A stretch of DNA of 64,000 bases from the NCBI GenBank assembly GCA_030272155.1, contig CP126193.1, positions 5,952,001-6,016,000 on the forward strand, in the 5' to 3' direction. Of the stretch, positions 1 to 11,575 are shown in pieces. Position numbers and translations under genes: made by a program. The first letter of the stretch is position 1. Every line of letters starts with the position of its first letter. A model generated the notes under the pieces. The model searched no databases, had not been told where the DNA came from, and saw only the letters and a program-made list of their open reading frames with translations. Origin of the DNA: Tetradesmus obliquus (Eukaryota; Chlorophyta; Chlorophyceae; Sphaeropleales; Scenedesmaceae).

Positions 1-244
1 GGCAACACCGTGCAGCTTTCCTTCATGCAGCTCTAGCCAGAATGCTGGCATCCATGGTAAACAAACGTGTTTTCTCATAACTTCCCCCCCATCAAAAGCA
101 CTACTGTGGTCACTCCATGTCACAACACCTCAATCAGCGCCCATGCAGCCGACGCCAGCGCCACACCAAATTCCACACGCCGGCATATTGTCAACTGCCA
201 CTGACATAGTGAACACGAACGGAAACTTCTTCAACGTGCCGCAG
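1..244. other. left edge, no gene assigned
   Basis: No exon could be supported here. It is probably an intron of the + strand gene that continues at 245, since that exon starts in mid-codon and needs an upstream exon outside or near the window edge. Confidence 0.4.
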
Positions 245-1160
245 GTTCTCCCTCACCTTCCTCTCAGCCAGCGATGAGGGCTGCTTTGACGACCACGTGT
301 ACAGCGCACGGCTGCAGAAAGAGGCCGGCAGCCTCGCACACTGGCAGGGTGTGGCAGGGGGCCTACGCAGCCTGCCGGAGCTGCATGGCTGGCTGCACAG
401 CGACCACCTGTGCTATGCGGTGCAGCGCCAGCAGGAGTTTGGGAAGCGCACAATAGAGGTGGGGTTAATCGTTGTCGTTGATGATGTTGCGCTGTTGTGG
501 TGCATGCAGCACATCTTATTGTTGTGCCATCTATCAGATGGCTGTCGAAGGTGTTGCTTGATGGGTGTGTTGGTGGCAGAAGGTGCTTGCGCACCTGTGC
601 TATGCGGTGCAACGCCAGCATGAGTTTGGGAAGCGCACGATCAAGGTGGGCTGGTTGGGCTGTTTGTCATTGTCAGTGTGGGTGTAAACGTATCGTGCCT
701 TGTTGCTGTGCTGTTTAGTGGATTGCCCTTCCGGACAGGCAGCTACAGATATACATGTGTACTGTTTTGTTGATGATGCTTTTGGTGTTGTTGTGCATGC
801 GCGTGTTGTTGTAGCGCGTCGAATGGACGGATTGGGTGTCAAATTGGGTGCTGTACTGGTGTGTTGGTGGCAGGGGACAGCAGCAAGTGCCTGCGCATGT
901 GCGACCTTGCTTCATTGAGCGGGAAGCAGGGTTTGGAGAGGGGAAAGGGGCTGCAAGGCGCATGATTATTCTGTGCAGCGTGCATTCATGCCGTGGGACG
1001 AAATCCTGTCAGGTCAGCGGCAGCCACTGCAAGGCCGCCAGCTCTTGGCCATAGAATTGTTTTCAACAGCTGTGCTGGCCATTGAGCAATGCAAACTGCG
1101 TGTGCTGTGCTGTGCTGTGCTGCGTGCCTGCAGGATGAGAAGCTGCTGGAGTCCTACTGA
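245..1160 (+). CDS. 3' end of an unidentified protein-coding gene
   Basis: I do not recognise this protein. Two exons are supported. The first, 245-458, follows an acceptor CCGCAG at 239-244 and reads through 71 codons without a stop, including LPELHGWLHSDHLCYAV and EFGKRTIE; it ends at the donor GTGGGG. The second, 1134-1160, follows TGCCTGCAG and adds DEKLLESY and a TGA stop in the same phase. The first exon begins with one nucleotide of a split codon, so the gene starts further upstream, outside the window. The sequence looks like a soluble, mixed-charge C-terminal region, with no membrane segment or known motif. A truncated second copy of the end of exon one sits at 593-645 in the intron. 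Whether that copy is ever used cannot be told from the sequence. Confidence 0.5.
593..645 (+). repeat. duplicated exon edge with donor site
   Basis: This stretch repeats the last 50 or so bases of the exon at 406-458, including the donor GTGGG, with a few substitutions. It codes for CYAVQRQHEFGKRTIK where the parent has CYAVQRQQEFGKRTIE. A more decayed trace of the flanking sequence, GTGTTGGTGGCAG, occurs at about 567 and again at about 861. Confidence 0.7.
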
Positions 1161-3427
1161 TGGCCGAGCAGCAAGCCTGCTGGCTGACAATGGGCTGCCC
1201 AGGACCCTCAATTGCCAAGTTCAAACGGGCGCAGATGCGGCTGGGGTTTTCCAAAGCTAGGGAAGGCAGCTACAAGACCGTGTGAAGAGAAGAGCAGCAT
1301 GGCATTGATCTGAGTCTGCACTGAGTCCTGCAATGCTTGAGTCTGGTACTGCAAACCGTTCAGGATTGAGGGCAGCAGCTGCGTGTCTGGCTGTACCGGC
1401 TGGCCTGGGAGATATAACAAAGAACATGCTAGAAGATTTTTCGGTCTAGGGCAGCAGAGAACAACAGGTACTTCATGCCCGGCCCCGCCGTGTCTATATT
1501 GATGCCACAGCGGCTGTGCATGATGCACAGTGCGATGGTCTCAGCTCTTTGAGCCTGCTGCCAGTGGCCGTGTTCCTGCTGAGTTGTAAAGGGTGAGTTT
1601 GCATTTTACAACATGTAAGCAGAGTGAAACTGGCGCCGGGGCCGAAAGACTGTATCCCACGCGGACGAAACGATTACTACACGCTTGGGTGAAGTACCCC
1701 GCGTGCATCCACGGAACGATGGAAACGTTCATGTAAAGGGTGAATAAGAACGTAGTTGTGATCTGGATGTGGCAGTTGCTGGAAAGTCTCCATGGAGTCC
1801 GTTGTAACATATCTACATTGCTTTCCTACTTTTACACGGCTTCCATTGGCTATCACAGGCTCAGCCATGGGCCATTGGCTTTCAATAATTGATGTGGCGC
1901 TTCACCTTGTACACAGCAAGCAGACATCCAGCACATCCAGTGGCTGCTACAGGACTGTGACGAAGCCGTACATGTCTCTTCGGATTTACCTGTCCTTTGG
2001 AATCTAGGAGCGTTATTAATTCGTCCTGTTACATGGCAGTTAGATGCCGGCCCATCACTCAGAAGCTGCCCACGTGGTAGTGCCTACGGCATGCCGCTAC
2101 GTAGTGTGCGTAAAACAGAGTTACTGCTGCTGGCTTGCGCCCAAGAACGTACTCTCACGAGCTGCACTTGCATTACAAGTGCTGGACTGTCATGCACACA
2201 AGGGGTGCCGCCAGGATTGCACAAAGCACTTCTGCCGCGTGTACTCTGGCATCCTCCACTCCACTGCACTGCAAAAGTGCTCCAACAGAAAACTGCCCTG
2301 GCCGGCGGCTGCGCCTGCAAAGCCTGCTTTCAACAGTCACAGCATTGAAAGTAAAAACTCTCTGTCAACAACACATCAAAATACAACTCCGCTGTCCTGC
2401 AGGAACTGCACAAAGATCAACCCATGGCTTACCAACAGGAACGCTGTACAGAGCTGCAAGCACCGAACTTGTGAGCTGCAGCATAAACCCACCAGCGCCA
2501 TGATGCAATCCCGTGTGATGTTTGCAGCCTCCTGCAGTGTCGATGCAGTGAGCTGCACACGTTTTCTGCATCACGCTTGTCTGCACAGGTTTTGCTGCTT
2601 TACCACCCAGCAGCTCTACCAGGCATCATGCTCAGCTGGTGATCGTCACGCAGCTTCACACAAGCGTGCCGCCACCAGAACTGCATCCTCAGTAGCAGTG
2701 TGCAGACACATCTGCACATCTGCTGGCGTGCAGCAAGCAGTGAACATCTAAAGCATGCTCGACCTTCGGCGAAGCTAGCCCAGGACCATGCAGTTGCCTG
2801 ACTTCGAAACAGCTTCCATGCCATTAGCTGAATACAGGGCAGCTGCAACGAAAGGCACACCCCACGCACCGCAGCTGACAGCAGCTGCAATCACTTTGGC
2901 GCAACATGCACAGTCATCAGCATCATCGCCATACCAACAAGCCGCAGCAATGAAGCCTCAACCTCAAATGCACAGCTGCACCTCAGGCCAGGTCTATCCT
3001 ACATGCGCAGCAGCAAATGCAGGCCTCAGGCCTGCCTGCCTAGATGCGCAGCGGCGTGGTGCCTCCGGCCGCCTATCATCAGGTGTGCAGCACCACACCC
3101 GGGTCTCGTGCCTCCTTGCCTACATACACAGCCACGTGGCGCCTCCCGCCGCTCATCAACAGAGAGTCTCCGACTTCCCTGCCTATGTGCTCAGCAGCGT
3201 GGTGCTGATGGCTCTTCATTGAAGACCCCACTGGGTGGTCCCACCAATTCCTCCTAGATGCGCAGCGGCGTGGTGCCTCCGGCTGCTTATCATTAGGTGC
3301 GCAGCTCCGCTGCCAGGCCTCAGGCTGGCCTGCCTACATCAGGTCTCCCGGTTTTGATCAAGCCTCCCTGCCGAGATGCGCAGCAGCACGAGCGTCTGGC
3401 TCCTCAGAGCACCTCAGGCCTGCCTGC
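1161..3427. other. intergenic, between two convergent genes
   Basis: I see no supportable gene. Open frames here are Cys/Ala/His-rich, lack splice-consistent neighbours and resemble nothing known. The left part should hold the 3' UTR of the gene ending at 1160. The right part should hold the 3' UTR of the minus-strand RavA-like gene ending at 3428 and contains copies of that gene's last codons. Confidence 0.5.
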
Positions 3428-3430
3428 CTA
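3028..3430 (-). repeat. copies of the RavA-like gene's C-terminal codons beyond its stop
   Basis: The last codons of the RavA-like gene read GTTPLRI and stop at 3428-3451. Near-identical blocks recur at about 3041-3066 and 3254-3283, where the minus strand reads GGTTPLRI and stop, with flanking CCTGCCTGCCTAGATGCGCAG in common. Weaker relatives lie near 3188-3207 and 3374-3384. These are 3'-flank duplications of a terminal coding exon, not separate genes. Confidence 0.65.
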
Positions 3431-4108
3431 GATGCGCAGGGGCGTGGTGCCGATGGGCTTGACCTCGTCCATCGGGCTGTTGCGGATGAAGTCGGCCCAG
3501 TGCTTGGGCATGAGGTTGGCCAGCGTGACCGCGTCACTGTTCTCCTCCAGCGCGATCTGTGAGGTGACAGCAGCAGGAGCAGCAGCAGCAGGAGCAGCAG
3601 CAGGAGCAGCAGCAGGAGCAGCAGCAGGAGCAGCAGCAGCGTTGGTTGTGCTTTGGCATGAGGTTGTCCAGCGTAACGGCGTCGCTGTTCTCCAGCGCGA
3701 TCTGTGGCAAGGACAGCAGCAGTAGCAGCAGCAGTATGATGGGCATGGGGGTGAGCATGTTGTTGAGATTGACGAGCGCGACGACACCAACACTGAATTG
3801 TACCAGCTCAGCATTGCGCCACAGTTCTTGGGTTTAACCACCCCAAACAGCAGGTGGTGCACCACTCAAAGCCAACAACAGAGCACCTGCCGCAGACGAT
3901 GAGCACTCATGATCACCTGGTTGCCAGCAGAACACCCCAGAAAACAGACTGACACACAGCCTTACCCACCTCCAGCGTGGCTACCTCGAACAGCAGCTGC
4001 TCCACAGCCACCTTGGTCTTCTGCAGCTTGGGCACCAGCGCTGCTGCCACCGCCTCGCCCTCCTCACGCCCCAGCCACAGGTTGTCCAGCACCACAGGGA
4101 AGCCGCCT

Positions 4109-4150
<42 letters not shown>

Positions 4151-5646
4151 GCGGCGGCAGCAGTGGCAGCATGAGGGCCACTCAGTTGTGAAGCAAGCAA
4201 GCCGGACACCCCTTGCCAGCACAGAGACCTGCGATCGGAGCAAGGCTGACGTGCTGTCGTGCGGACACACAAGCGTTGCAGCGAGCCGGAACGGCTGCTG
4301 GGAGCGGTAGCACCCGGCTCGACAGCAACATTCCAGTTGCTTGCTGCAAGCCCCCGCAGCTTGCCGACTTGACCAGACACGCACCTTCCAGGTTGGTGTT
4401 AATCTGCGTCAGCTTAGCCGCCAGCAGCCCCCGCAGCTGCCCACAAAGTGCAGCGTTGTTTGGATCATTGCTCAACCATGGCCATTTATATTACATCAAA
4501 TACAGCAAGTACAGCTGCATGCACTCACAAACTCACCTTCCAGGTTAGTGTTGATCTGCGTCAGCTTGGCAGCCAGCAGCCCCCGCAGCTGCCCACACTC
4601 CTCCCGGATGGCGCCGATGGGCTCAGTCACACCACCCAGGGAGCGGCAGGCGCGCCCAAACAAGCCCTTCAGCAGGTAGGTGACCTGCAGCAGACCAAAA
4701 GTGTGCAAGCCAAGCAACAGGGCAAGTTAGAGTTGGTACGCAGTTTGCAGTCGGCAGGCGCGCAACCACAGGCCCTTGAGCAGGTAAGACACCTGCAGCA
4801 AGGACAGGTTGCGACAGCGCGACGGGGAAACAGCGCAGCAGCGCAGACCTGCACCATGCAACATGTACACTGCAGCAGAAGCACATGGCAACTGAATGGC
4901 ATGTATTCAATGCCCTCTACCAGCTTGATGCTGCCCAACAATGCCGCCTGCCACAGCAACTAGCCCGCACACGCGCGCACACACTGAGCAGCGTAGCTTG
5001 ACCTCCTTACACCTCATTAGGGAGAAAACGTTTTGCACCCATTTTGAGCGTGGGGGATGCGAGATGTGAGGTGCTACATCGTATGAAAACACTCTCACGA
5101 TTTTAAAGCGCTCATGCTAAAATCGCCAAGCGCTCTGTAGGAGCTGCACTCGGGAAATGGGGTGCCAGAGTCAACCTTGTACTGCTGCGCCGTGACCGGC
5201 GTCGATCGCTGATATTCACCAGCCGCGCCGCACCTGCTTCATGCCGTCGTCCACCGCCAGCTGGGCCAGCAGCCAGTCGGCGATCTTGGGCGCGTGCTCG
5301 GGCGACTGCCACAGCACGTGCTCCAGCAGCAGGCAGTCGTACTCGCTCACGCTGTCGCGCCCGTTGCAGTACGCCGCCACCTGCAGCATGACCATTTTGT
5401 ACAGCGTTTGTTTGTGAGAATGCGGCAGTGAAAAAAACGGCAGCAGGCGATCGTACTCGCTCACGCTGCCGCGTCCGTTGCAGAACGCCGCCACCTGCAC
5501 ATGTACAGCTATTCTTGTCAAAGCTAGCCCCTGGTCAAAGCTGGTTACCAGTCAAAGCTAGCCACTGGTCACGTTGCCGCGCCCATTGCAGTACGCGGCC
5601 ACCTGCAGGACCACTATTACACGGAGTTTGTTTGTGACGAGGCTGC

Positions 5647-5687
<41 letters not shown>

Positions 5688-8600
5688 ACATCTGCTGCCA
5701 CAGCAGCAGCCAGCCGCCCGCACCTGCATCAGCGCCACTGCTTTCACCAGCCGCCTGTCGCTGACGTACACCGGTGGCTCCACCTTCTCCTGAAGGTAGC
5801 TGCGCAGGTCAGCCAGCAGCTGGATGACGTGCTGCGGCACCCGCACCGCAGCCAGCGCAGACGTGCGCGTCTGCTGGAAGTCGTCCATGGTCAAGCGCGC
5901 GGAGGGGTCCACCTGCGGCAGCAGCAGCAGCATGAAAAATCTGAGTGCTGCACTGGTGACAGTACATGACATGCGCGTAGCAGCAGCATTTGTGCAGCAA
6001 GCTTGACATTGCAGGAGTAACGAGGCAAGCTTGATCAGTGGACTTCACAGACCGTAATAGAGACAGCTTGTAGCTGCTGGGCAGGCTGCGCATAGGTGCA
6101 GTATCCGCAGCCAAGCACGGCGTTGAACCAAGGCGACCAGTGCAGGATCAGTGCTCTGCCCGTGACCAGCCAGCTTGTCTACAACAGCAGCAGCAGCTAG
6201 CCGCTCACCTGGATGGTGATGCTACGCGCGCCTCCCACAGTATTGCGTTGTAACACAACATGTAACGGCAGCATAACGGTCACCACACCTGCGCAGCGAG
6301 CTGCTCACCTGGATGGTGGTGCTGCGCGCGCCCCTGCTGCTACTGGGTGTAACGCTGTCCCCATCATCATAGCTGTTGCCCGCGTAGTAGTCCAGCATCT
6401 GCGTGAGGCCTGCAGCAGCAAGGGACGGACATTACATTTATTTAGTAACCAGGGTCAGGAAACACCAACAAAACATGGCTAACCAGCACATCCACAGCTG
6501 TTGCTTGCATAGTAGTCCAGCATCTGCGTGGCGCCTGCAGCAGATACGATACAACAGACGGCAACCAGGGTCAGGCAACAACGACATCACATGGCTGCAA
6601 ATGACAGACAACACCTGCTTCACCTCCTGGCACAGCAGAATTCGGTTGCACAGCTGGCATGTATTTCTGCTGAATCGAGGCATACACTTCTAATCACAAA
6701 ACCGCTTTACACGCACCTGCCACCGTGATCTGCTTCACCTCCTTGCGCAGCGGGCAGCGGTCGTACAGCAGTAATGTGCTTCTGCTGAAACATGGTATGA
6801 AATTACTACAAATCGCTTTCACACGCACCTGCCACCGTGACCTGCTTCACCTCCTTGCGCAGCAGGAAGCGGTCGTACAGCGCGTCCAGCTCCTCACTCT
6901 CAGGCAGCTCGTTGGAGGCGCCCACCAGCGTCACCAGCGGCACCTGCGCGATGAAGCAAGCATCAGACACAACAGCTGCGTGTTGAGCAACAGCCAACAA
7001 ATGCAAGACACAATTCGGCATCAAATACATCATTGAAAGTCAAGCATATCATTGGACACTGCTGCTGGCGCCAGCGGCACCTGCCTGCCACACCTGCTTA
7101 TGCATATGGACAAGTCATTGTATACAGGGGAGCCATACACCTGAGGTACAAGAGGTGAAGCTTGCAGCTGCCTGCCTGGCTGCCTGCGAGCCTGTGTCGC
7201 ATGCCTGTGCTGCAGTCGCATCCGCACCTTGACGCGCTGGCTGCCGTTGTCGAAGAGGCGCTCGTTGAGGATGGTGAGCAGCGTGTTGAGGATGGCACTG
7301 TTGGCCTTGAAGATCTCATCAATGAACGCCACCTGCAGCAGCAGCAGCAGCAGCAGCGGTGGCGTCAGGGTGAATTCGACTTGTCGTGCATGACACCATA
7401 CACATGTTGTAACATTGTAGACTTATCAGACAACACTCACCGCACCTGCGCATCGGGCAGGTAGCCGCGCGTCTGGCGCACGTATTTGTCCTCCTCAAGC
7501 GCCCGCATGCTGAGGGGCCCAAAGAGCTCCTCAGGCACAAGACATCAAACAAAAACATTATAACACAGTGCATAACAATTAATAACCGATCCCCGCACCT
7601 GTGCATCGGGCAGGTAGCCGCGCGTCTGGCGCACATACTTGTCTTCTTCCAGCGCCCGCATGGACAGCGGCCCAAACAGCTCCTCAGGCACACTGAAGCG
7701 AGTCAGCAGCCGCTCAAAATAAGCCCCCTGGATCAGCTGCGACAGCCGCCGGCCAACCTGCACGAAAGCACACAGAAACTAAGTTAGCAATCAGGTTCCA
7801 TCAACCTCAATACAGCCCACCTTCCAGAAACTCAAGCCATACCGCCATGCAGCCAACACACACGTATGCGCATGCATATATGGGGTGGTGAGCATGGTGG
7901 CCAGTAGTACACTGCAAACTGAGACTTTGCTGTGCCTGGCGGCCCGATCAGCAGGATGTTCAAGAACTGAGGCAAGCTGGCATGCATGCCACTGCATGAA
8001 GCAGCATCACTGCTGCTACTGCTGCTGCTAGCTGTGCTACATGCGCGCCCACCTCGGACTTTGCTGTGCCTGGCGGCCCGATCAGCAGGATGTGCTCCCG
8101 GCACATGGCGGCAAGCATCAGCAGCCGCACCTGCAGCACACCGCCAGCAGCAGAATGATACAGAATGAGGAAACTTATGTGTGCAGGTGCATGGTGCAGC
8201 TAGTGGTGCAGCACGGTGGAGAGGTGCTGTGCGGCAGTGTGAAGTGCTCGTCATGCCTGCAGCGCAAGGGTGGTTCTCGTGTCTGATACAACTGCCACTG
8301 CTGCTGCTGCTGCTGCTAGTGCTGGGTCTCCCAGCTTATAAAAGGCTTTACTGCCGACGTGCTGCTGCTGCTGTACGTCTACTATTCCGAAACTGCCGCC
8401 TGTCACCATGCGCACGTGCAGTCTTGATGCCATGCCTGAGCAGCAGTTGCTGCTGCTGCTGCATCAACACCCACACACAAGCTGCCCCACAACACTGTTG
8501 CTGTCACAGCTGCTGCTACCACTGCTGCTGCTGCTTCCGCTGCCGCCGCTTGTTGCTGCTGCTGCTGCTGCTGCGGCTGCTGCTGCCGCCGGCTCACCTC

Positions 8601-9492
8601 TGTCTCCCTCTCCACTAAGCCTGTCTGCATCACCCGGATGGCATTCTCCAGCTTAGCACGCAGCTCCGCTGTGTCGATAGCGCCGCTGCTGCTGCTGCTG
8701 CGGCTGCTGCCGTTGCCGCTGCTGCTTGCTGCTGCCTGCTGCTCCAGGATGGATGCCAGATGCTGCTTAGCCCTCTCCTTGAGGGCTTGCAGCTGCACAG
8801 CATACGCGGTGCATCAGTTATTTAGAGAGAATAGTGAACTTGATGCACAGTGTTTGGAGGTTGCCAACCTGACCGCTGCATGCCTGCTAGAGCACAAGAG
8901 GCTGACACCCAACTCGCAGGCTCGATGCAATGGTGTTTGGTGGAGCACTAGCTTTGAAGCGGTACGGCTGTCTGGTCAGCAGCAAGGCAGCAGGCATGAG
9001 CTGCTTGTGTTCCGGCAGGTTTGTGCCAAGCAGTGTCAGCAGCTGCTATGCTGAAAGTGTGCATACCTTGCCCCTGCTTGCTCCGCGTTCATTGTACATT
9101 CACCACAAAGGTTGTAGCTTTAAAGGCCAAGCAAACCTACCTTCTTGTTTGCTGCCCTATCCCTGTCCATGTAGCTTTGCCCATCTGCAGCTGCAGCAGC
9201 AGCAGCAAGGGTCAGTGTGGCTGTACAGCCCAGAACAATGGCTGGAACATTCCAAGGAGCCAAAGCTTACCAGCTGATGCCACCACGACGCGATGCTGCC
9301 TGCATCTGCAACAATTCGGGGTAGGAGGTCAGGTACACTGCAGCAGCAGTAGGGTAGTGCCACAGCAGGACAGTCTGGTGACGACATGCCACACCTCTGC
9401 AAGCTTGCTCCCACGGACTTCCGCTGGTTTAGTGAAACTGGACACGCCCTGCGGGTTAACGATGATTGGAGTCCTTGCAAATGTGAGGCCAT
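3428..9492 (-). CDS. RavA/MoxR-family AAA+ ATPase, probably plastid-targeted
   Basis: Twelve exons close in phase to 574 aa: 9271-9492, 8598-8792, 8053-8130, 7599-7757, 7228-7332, 6829-6943, 6309-6409, 5724-5912, 5234-5380, 4537-4684, 3970-4106 and 3428-3556. Residues 157-164 are the Walker A motif GPPGTAKS and about 220-226 the Walker B VAFIDEIF. They are followed by [13 protein letters not shown] and [12 protein letters not shown], the arrangement of bacterial RavA, an MoxR-type ATPase of about 500 aa. The second half has RavA-like blocks such as [15 protein letters not shown]. The first 35 residues ([15 protein letters not shown] and on) are Ser/Arg/Leu-rich with few acids, as in a chloroplast transit peptide; targeting is inference. 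MoxR ATPases usually act as chaperones with a VWA-domain partner, and none is seen here. Seven exons have truncated duplicate copies in the adjoining introns or 3' flank. Confidence 0.9.
3646..3706 (-). repeat. truncated copy of RavA-like last exon (acceptor side)
   Basis: The minus strand repeats the acceptor and first 20 codons of the last exon ([19 protein letters not shown]) as [18 protein letters not shown], one codon shorter. It then diverges into an AGC-rich repeat at 3568-3640. It lies upstream of the real exon in the direction of transcription. Confidence 0.8.
4387..4446 (-). repeat. truncated copy of RavA-like exon 10 (donor side)
   Basis: This repeats the 3' part of the exon at 4537-4684, covering [20 protein letters not shown] and a GTGCGT donor. 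The parental donor is GTGAGT. The copy lies downstream in the intron and has no matching acceptor or exon start. Confidence 0.8.
5436..5606 (-). repeat. two truncated copies of RavA-like exon 9 (acceptor side)
   Basis: The start of exon 9 ([15 protein letters not shown], 5234-5380) is repeated upstream at about 5436-5494, reading [20 protein letters not shown], and as a shorter block at about 5568-5606, reading [10 protein letters not shown]. Each keeps the CTGCAG or TGTGCAG acceptor context but lacks the rest of the exon. Confidence 0.8.
6209..6236 (-). repeat. copy of RavA-like exon 7 donor edge
   Basis: This repeats the last bases of the exon at 6309-6409 (ARSTTIQ and GTGAGC donor) with two substitutions, in the downstream intron. 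Confidence 0.65.
6504..6770 (-). repeat. copies of edges of RavA-like exons 6 and 7
   Basis: Block 6504-6590 repeats the acceptor side of exon 7 and its upstream intron, matching 6388-6478 with shared AACCAGGGTCAGG. Block 6713-6770 repeats the donor end of exon 6 (RKEVKQ-TVAG with GTGCGTG donor; parent 6829-6943). A more decayed relative lies at about 6610-6660. Exons 6 and 7 thus face each other across an intron built largely of copies of their own edges. Confidence 0.7.
7449..7538 (-). repeat. truncated copy of RavA-like exon 4 (donor side)
   Basis: This repeats the last 30 codons of exon 4 (7599-7757), from [18 protein letters not shown] to GYLPDAQ, with silent changes and an intact GTGCGG donor. 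There is no acceptor in front of it, so it is probably spliced out with the intron. Confidence 0.85.
7921..7968 (-). repeat. copy of the Walker A exon with a lost donor
   Basis: The minus strand repeats the Walker A exon end as [16 protein letters not shown], where the real exon (8053-8130) ends [13 protein letters not shown]. In the copy the exon/donor junction GAG|GT has become CAG|TT, so it cannot act as a normal donor. Confidence 0.8.
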
Positions 9493-9734
9493 GTTGGGTC
9501 CCGTCTGCCTGTCCTGCCTCTCAACTGCAGTGGTGTGCGATGTAAGCCAGATGTTTGTTGGTGTTGGAGCAGGAGACGACGCGATCGCGAGACATACTGG
9601 CGAGTTTCGGGACCAGGGCTTGTTGTTCAGGGTGCGAGCGTTTGCTTTCGCGCAAGAGGTACACAGCGGCACAAGCTCGTATGCAAGCCGTATTCACCTT
9701 AAGGTTCTGATGTGGTATACTTTTGGAAGTCATT
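9493..9734. promoter_or_regulatory. short divergent intergenic region
   Basis: Only 242 bases separate the start codons of the RavA-like gene (minus) and the RSRC2-like gene (plus), so both promoters and 5' UTRs must share this stretch. No clear TATA box is seen. Confidence 0.5.
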
Positions 9735-11187
9735 ATGGAGCACAGACATTACAGCAGAGAGAGGGACAGATACAGCAGCGGCAGAGACACCAAGCCATAC
9801 AGCGGTAGCAGCAGGCGTAGAAGCAGAGGTAGAAGCAGGAGCAGAGACGGCAGCAGCAGAAAACATAGGAGCAGGAGCAGCAGCAGGAGTAGAGACCGGC
9901 ACAGGCACCACAGCAGAAGGCATGGGCACAGCTCCCACGGCTCAAAGCATCAACACTCACTGCCGGACCCAGCAAAGCAACACCCTCACGCACATCACAG
10001 TGATTATGAAGAGCAGCAGCCGAAGCCAAGCAGATGGGCCTTGTGAGTAGATGCCTAGGAAGCTCTGGACAGTTCATGGCCAGCTCGCATACAATTGGAG
10101 CTGTTGTGCACCAACATCTACTGTCTGCTGGGCATGCATGCACACCATGTTCACCTCACCACAACAGTTTGCAGCTATGCAGCTAGCTGCATGTCTAGGG
10201 CCTTGCCATCGGCTGCGCTCCTGTCATGATCCTCCTTGCTAGTATGCGACATCGGCACACAGCATGCAGTAACGTCCTTTGCATTGAAGTGGATTTGCTC
10301 TGATGCAGGCTCGATGATGACGAAGAAGACGCCCCTGCAACCACAAAACACAAACCAGCAGCAGCAGCAGCTGCTGCAGCAGCAAAGCACCCAAGCAGCA
10401 GCATAGCCAAGCCATCTGTCACAAGGCCACAACCAGCAGCAGCAGCAGCGGCGGGCCCTCGCAGCAGCTCTGCAGCAGTGATACTACCACCAAAGCAGTC
10501 GCCTGCGGCAGCGGCTGCAGCAGCTGCAGCAGCAGCTGAGCAGAGCGCTGCCATCGTGCGGCAAATGATGCAGGTGGGCCTCGTGCCTGTTGCTGTTGTC
10601 AGCAAAGATCACACACTGCTTCTTTGTATGTCAGATGTATTGGTCAGCAGTGGTCACAAGCTGCGTGTTCCTGCTGTGTGTGGTAGCTGCTAGATCACCC
10701 AGGCTGCTGCACAAGCCGGGAGCAGTTGAAGGCATGTTGCTGCCTGTCTGACACCACACGTTCAGCCGTCAGCAGTTTAGCAGCAGCTCTCCTTGTCAGG
10801 ACCTTCTATCTCGTGTTCAGTCCCCTGACCAGCTGCTGTATGATGCCGCCTTCCGCGCTTCCCGCTGTTGCTGATGCAGGGAGCAGCAGTTTGACTTGTT
10901 AGGACCTTCTGAATTGCCACACAATTGTCACATATGACCTGCTGCTGCGTGACGCCACCTCATGCTGTGCTGTTGCTGGTGCAGGGAGCTGCAGGTGCTG
11001 CTGGCGGTTTCGCTGCCTCATCTGCCCTTGACCGGCAGCAGAAAGCCAAGATGCTGTGGGGCGCCAAAAAGGACGCAGCAGCAGCCGGCATCGTGCCAGC
11101 CACAGGCAACAACAGATGGGAGGCCGCGGAGTTTGGGGACAGCCAGCAGAAGATGCGATTCCAGCGGCTGATGGGCGCACACCCCGG

Positions 11188-11219
<32 letters not shown>

Positions 11220-11371
11220 GTGCTGCTGAGCGCTGTGATGATGTTGATGGGCTGAGTGCGCCGCGTGTGATGGGGCGGCAGCAGCAGGCGCGGGTGTTGG
11301 CTGATGTGGAGCGGCAGTTCCTGCAAGGGCTCAAGCGCGCTGACGGCCGCACTGTAGGACTGGGGCTGTGA
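9735..11371 (+). CDS. RSRC2-like protein with small acidic protein domain
   Basis: Three exons, 9735-10042, 10309-10573 and 10985-11371, close in phase to 319 aa. The N-terminus is Arg/Ser/His-rich (SRERDRYSSGR, RSRGRSRSRDGSSRK), as in SR-type splicing-associated proteins. The middle holds an acidic patch LDDDEEDAPA and Ala runs. The third exon carries MLWGAKKDAAA, then RWEAAEFGDSQQKMRFQRLMG at about 234-254, which matches the conserved core of the small acidic protein-like domain found at the C-terminus of RSRC2. A Gln run and a basic tail follow. A role in nuclear RNA processing follows from the family and is not shown directly. The start is the first ATG in frame; there is no upstream in-frame ATG. 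The region around the stop is duplicated downstream. Confidence 0.8.
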
Positions 11372-11396
11372 GCCTGCTGGCCAGCCGCGCTGCATC

Positions 11397-11401
11397 TGTA
11401 A
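11397..11401 (+). promoter_or_regulatory. TGTAA polyadenylation signal, proximal
   Basis: TGTAA, the usual green-algal poly(A) signal, lies 26 bases after the stop of the RSRC2-like gene. Confidence 0.5.
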
Positions 11402-11575
11402 TCATATGTGGCTGTGTATCTATGACCACGTGTTGGTGTAACTGCGATGCGGCTGTACAGCAAGGCCGTCGCAAGGCACCTGGCGGCGTCAGGCAACGTG
11501 CTGCCAGAGGCTTGGCATTGCTGCCAGCCCACATGCATGGTCTGCATACTTCAACGTTTGATGATGTATTGATGT

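Noticed and set aside
2044..2751. 235-codon open frame on the + strand
   Set aside because: Cys/His/Ser-rich with no domain, no splice-consistent neighbour and overlapping open frames on both strands; looks like chance in GC-rich DNA.
7449..7538. Second copy of RavA exon 4 as a genuine alternative exon
   Set aside because: It has a donor but no acceptor in front and lacks the first 23 codons of the exon; best explained as a duplicated edge.
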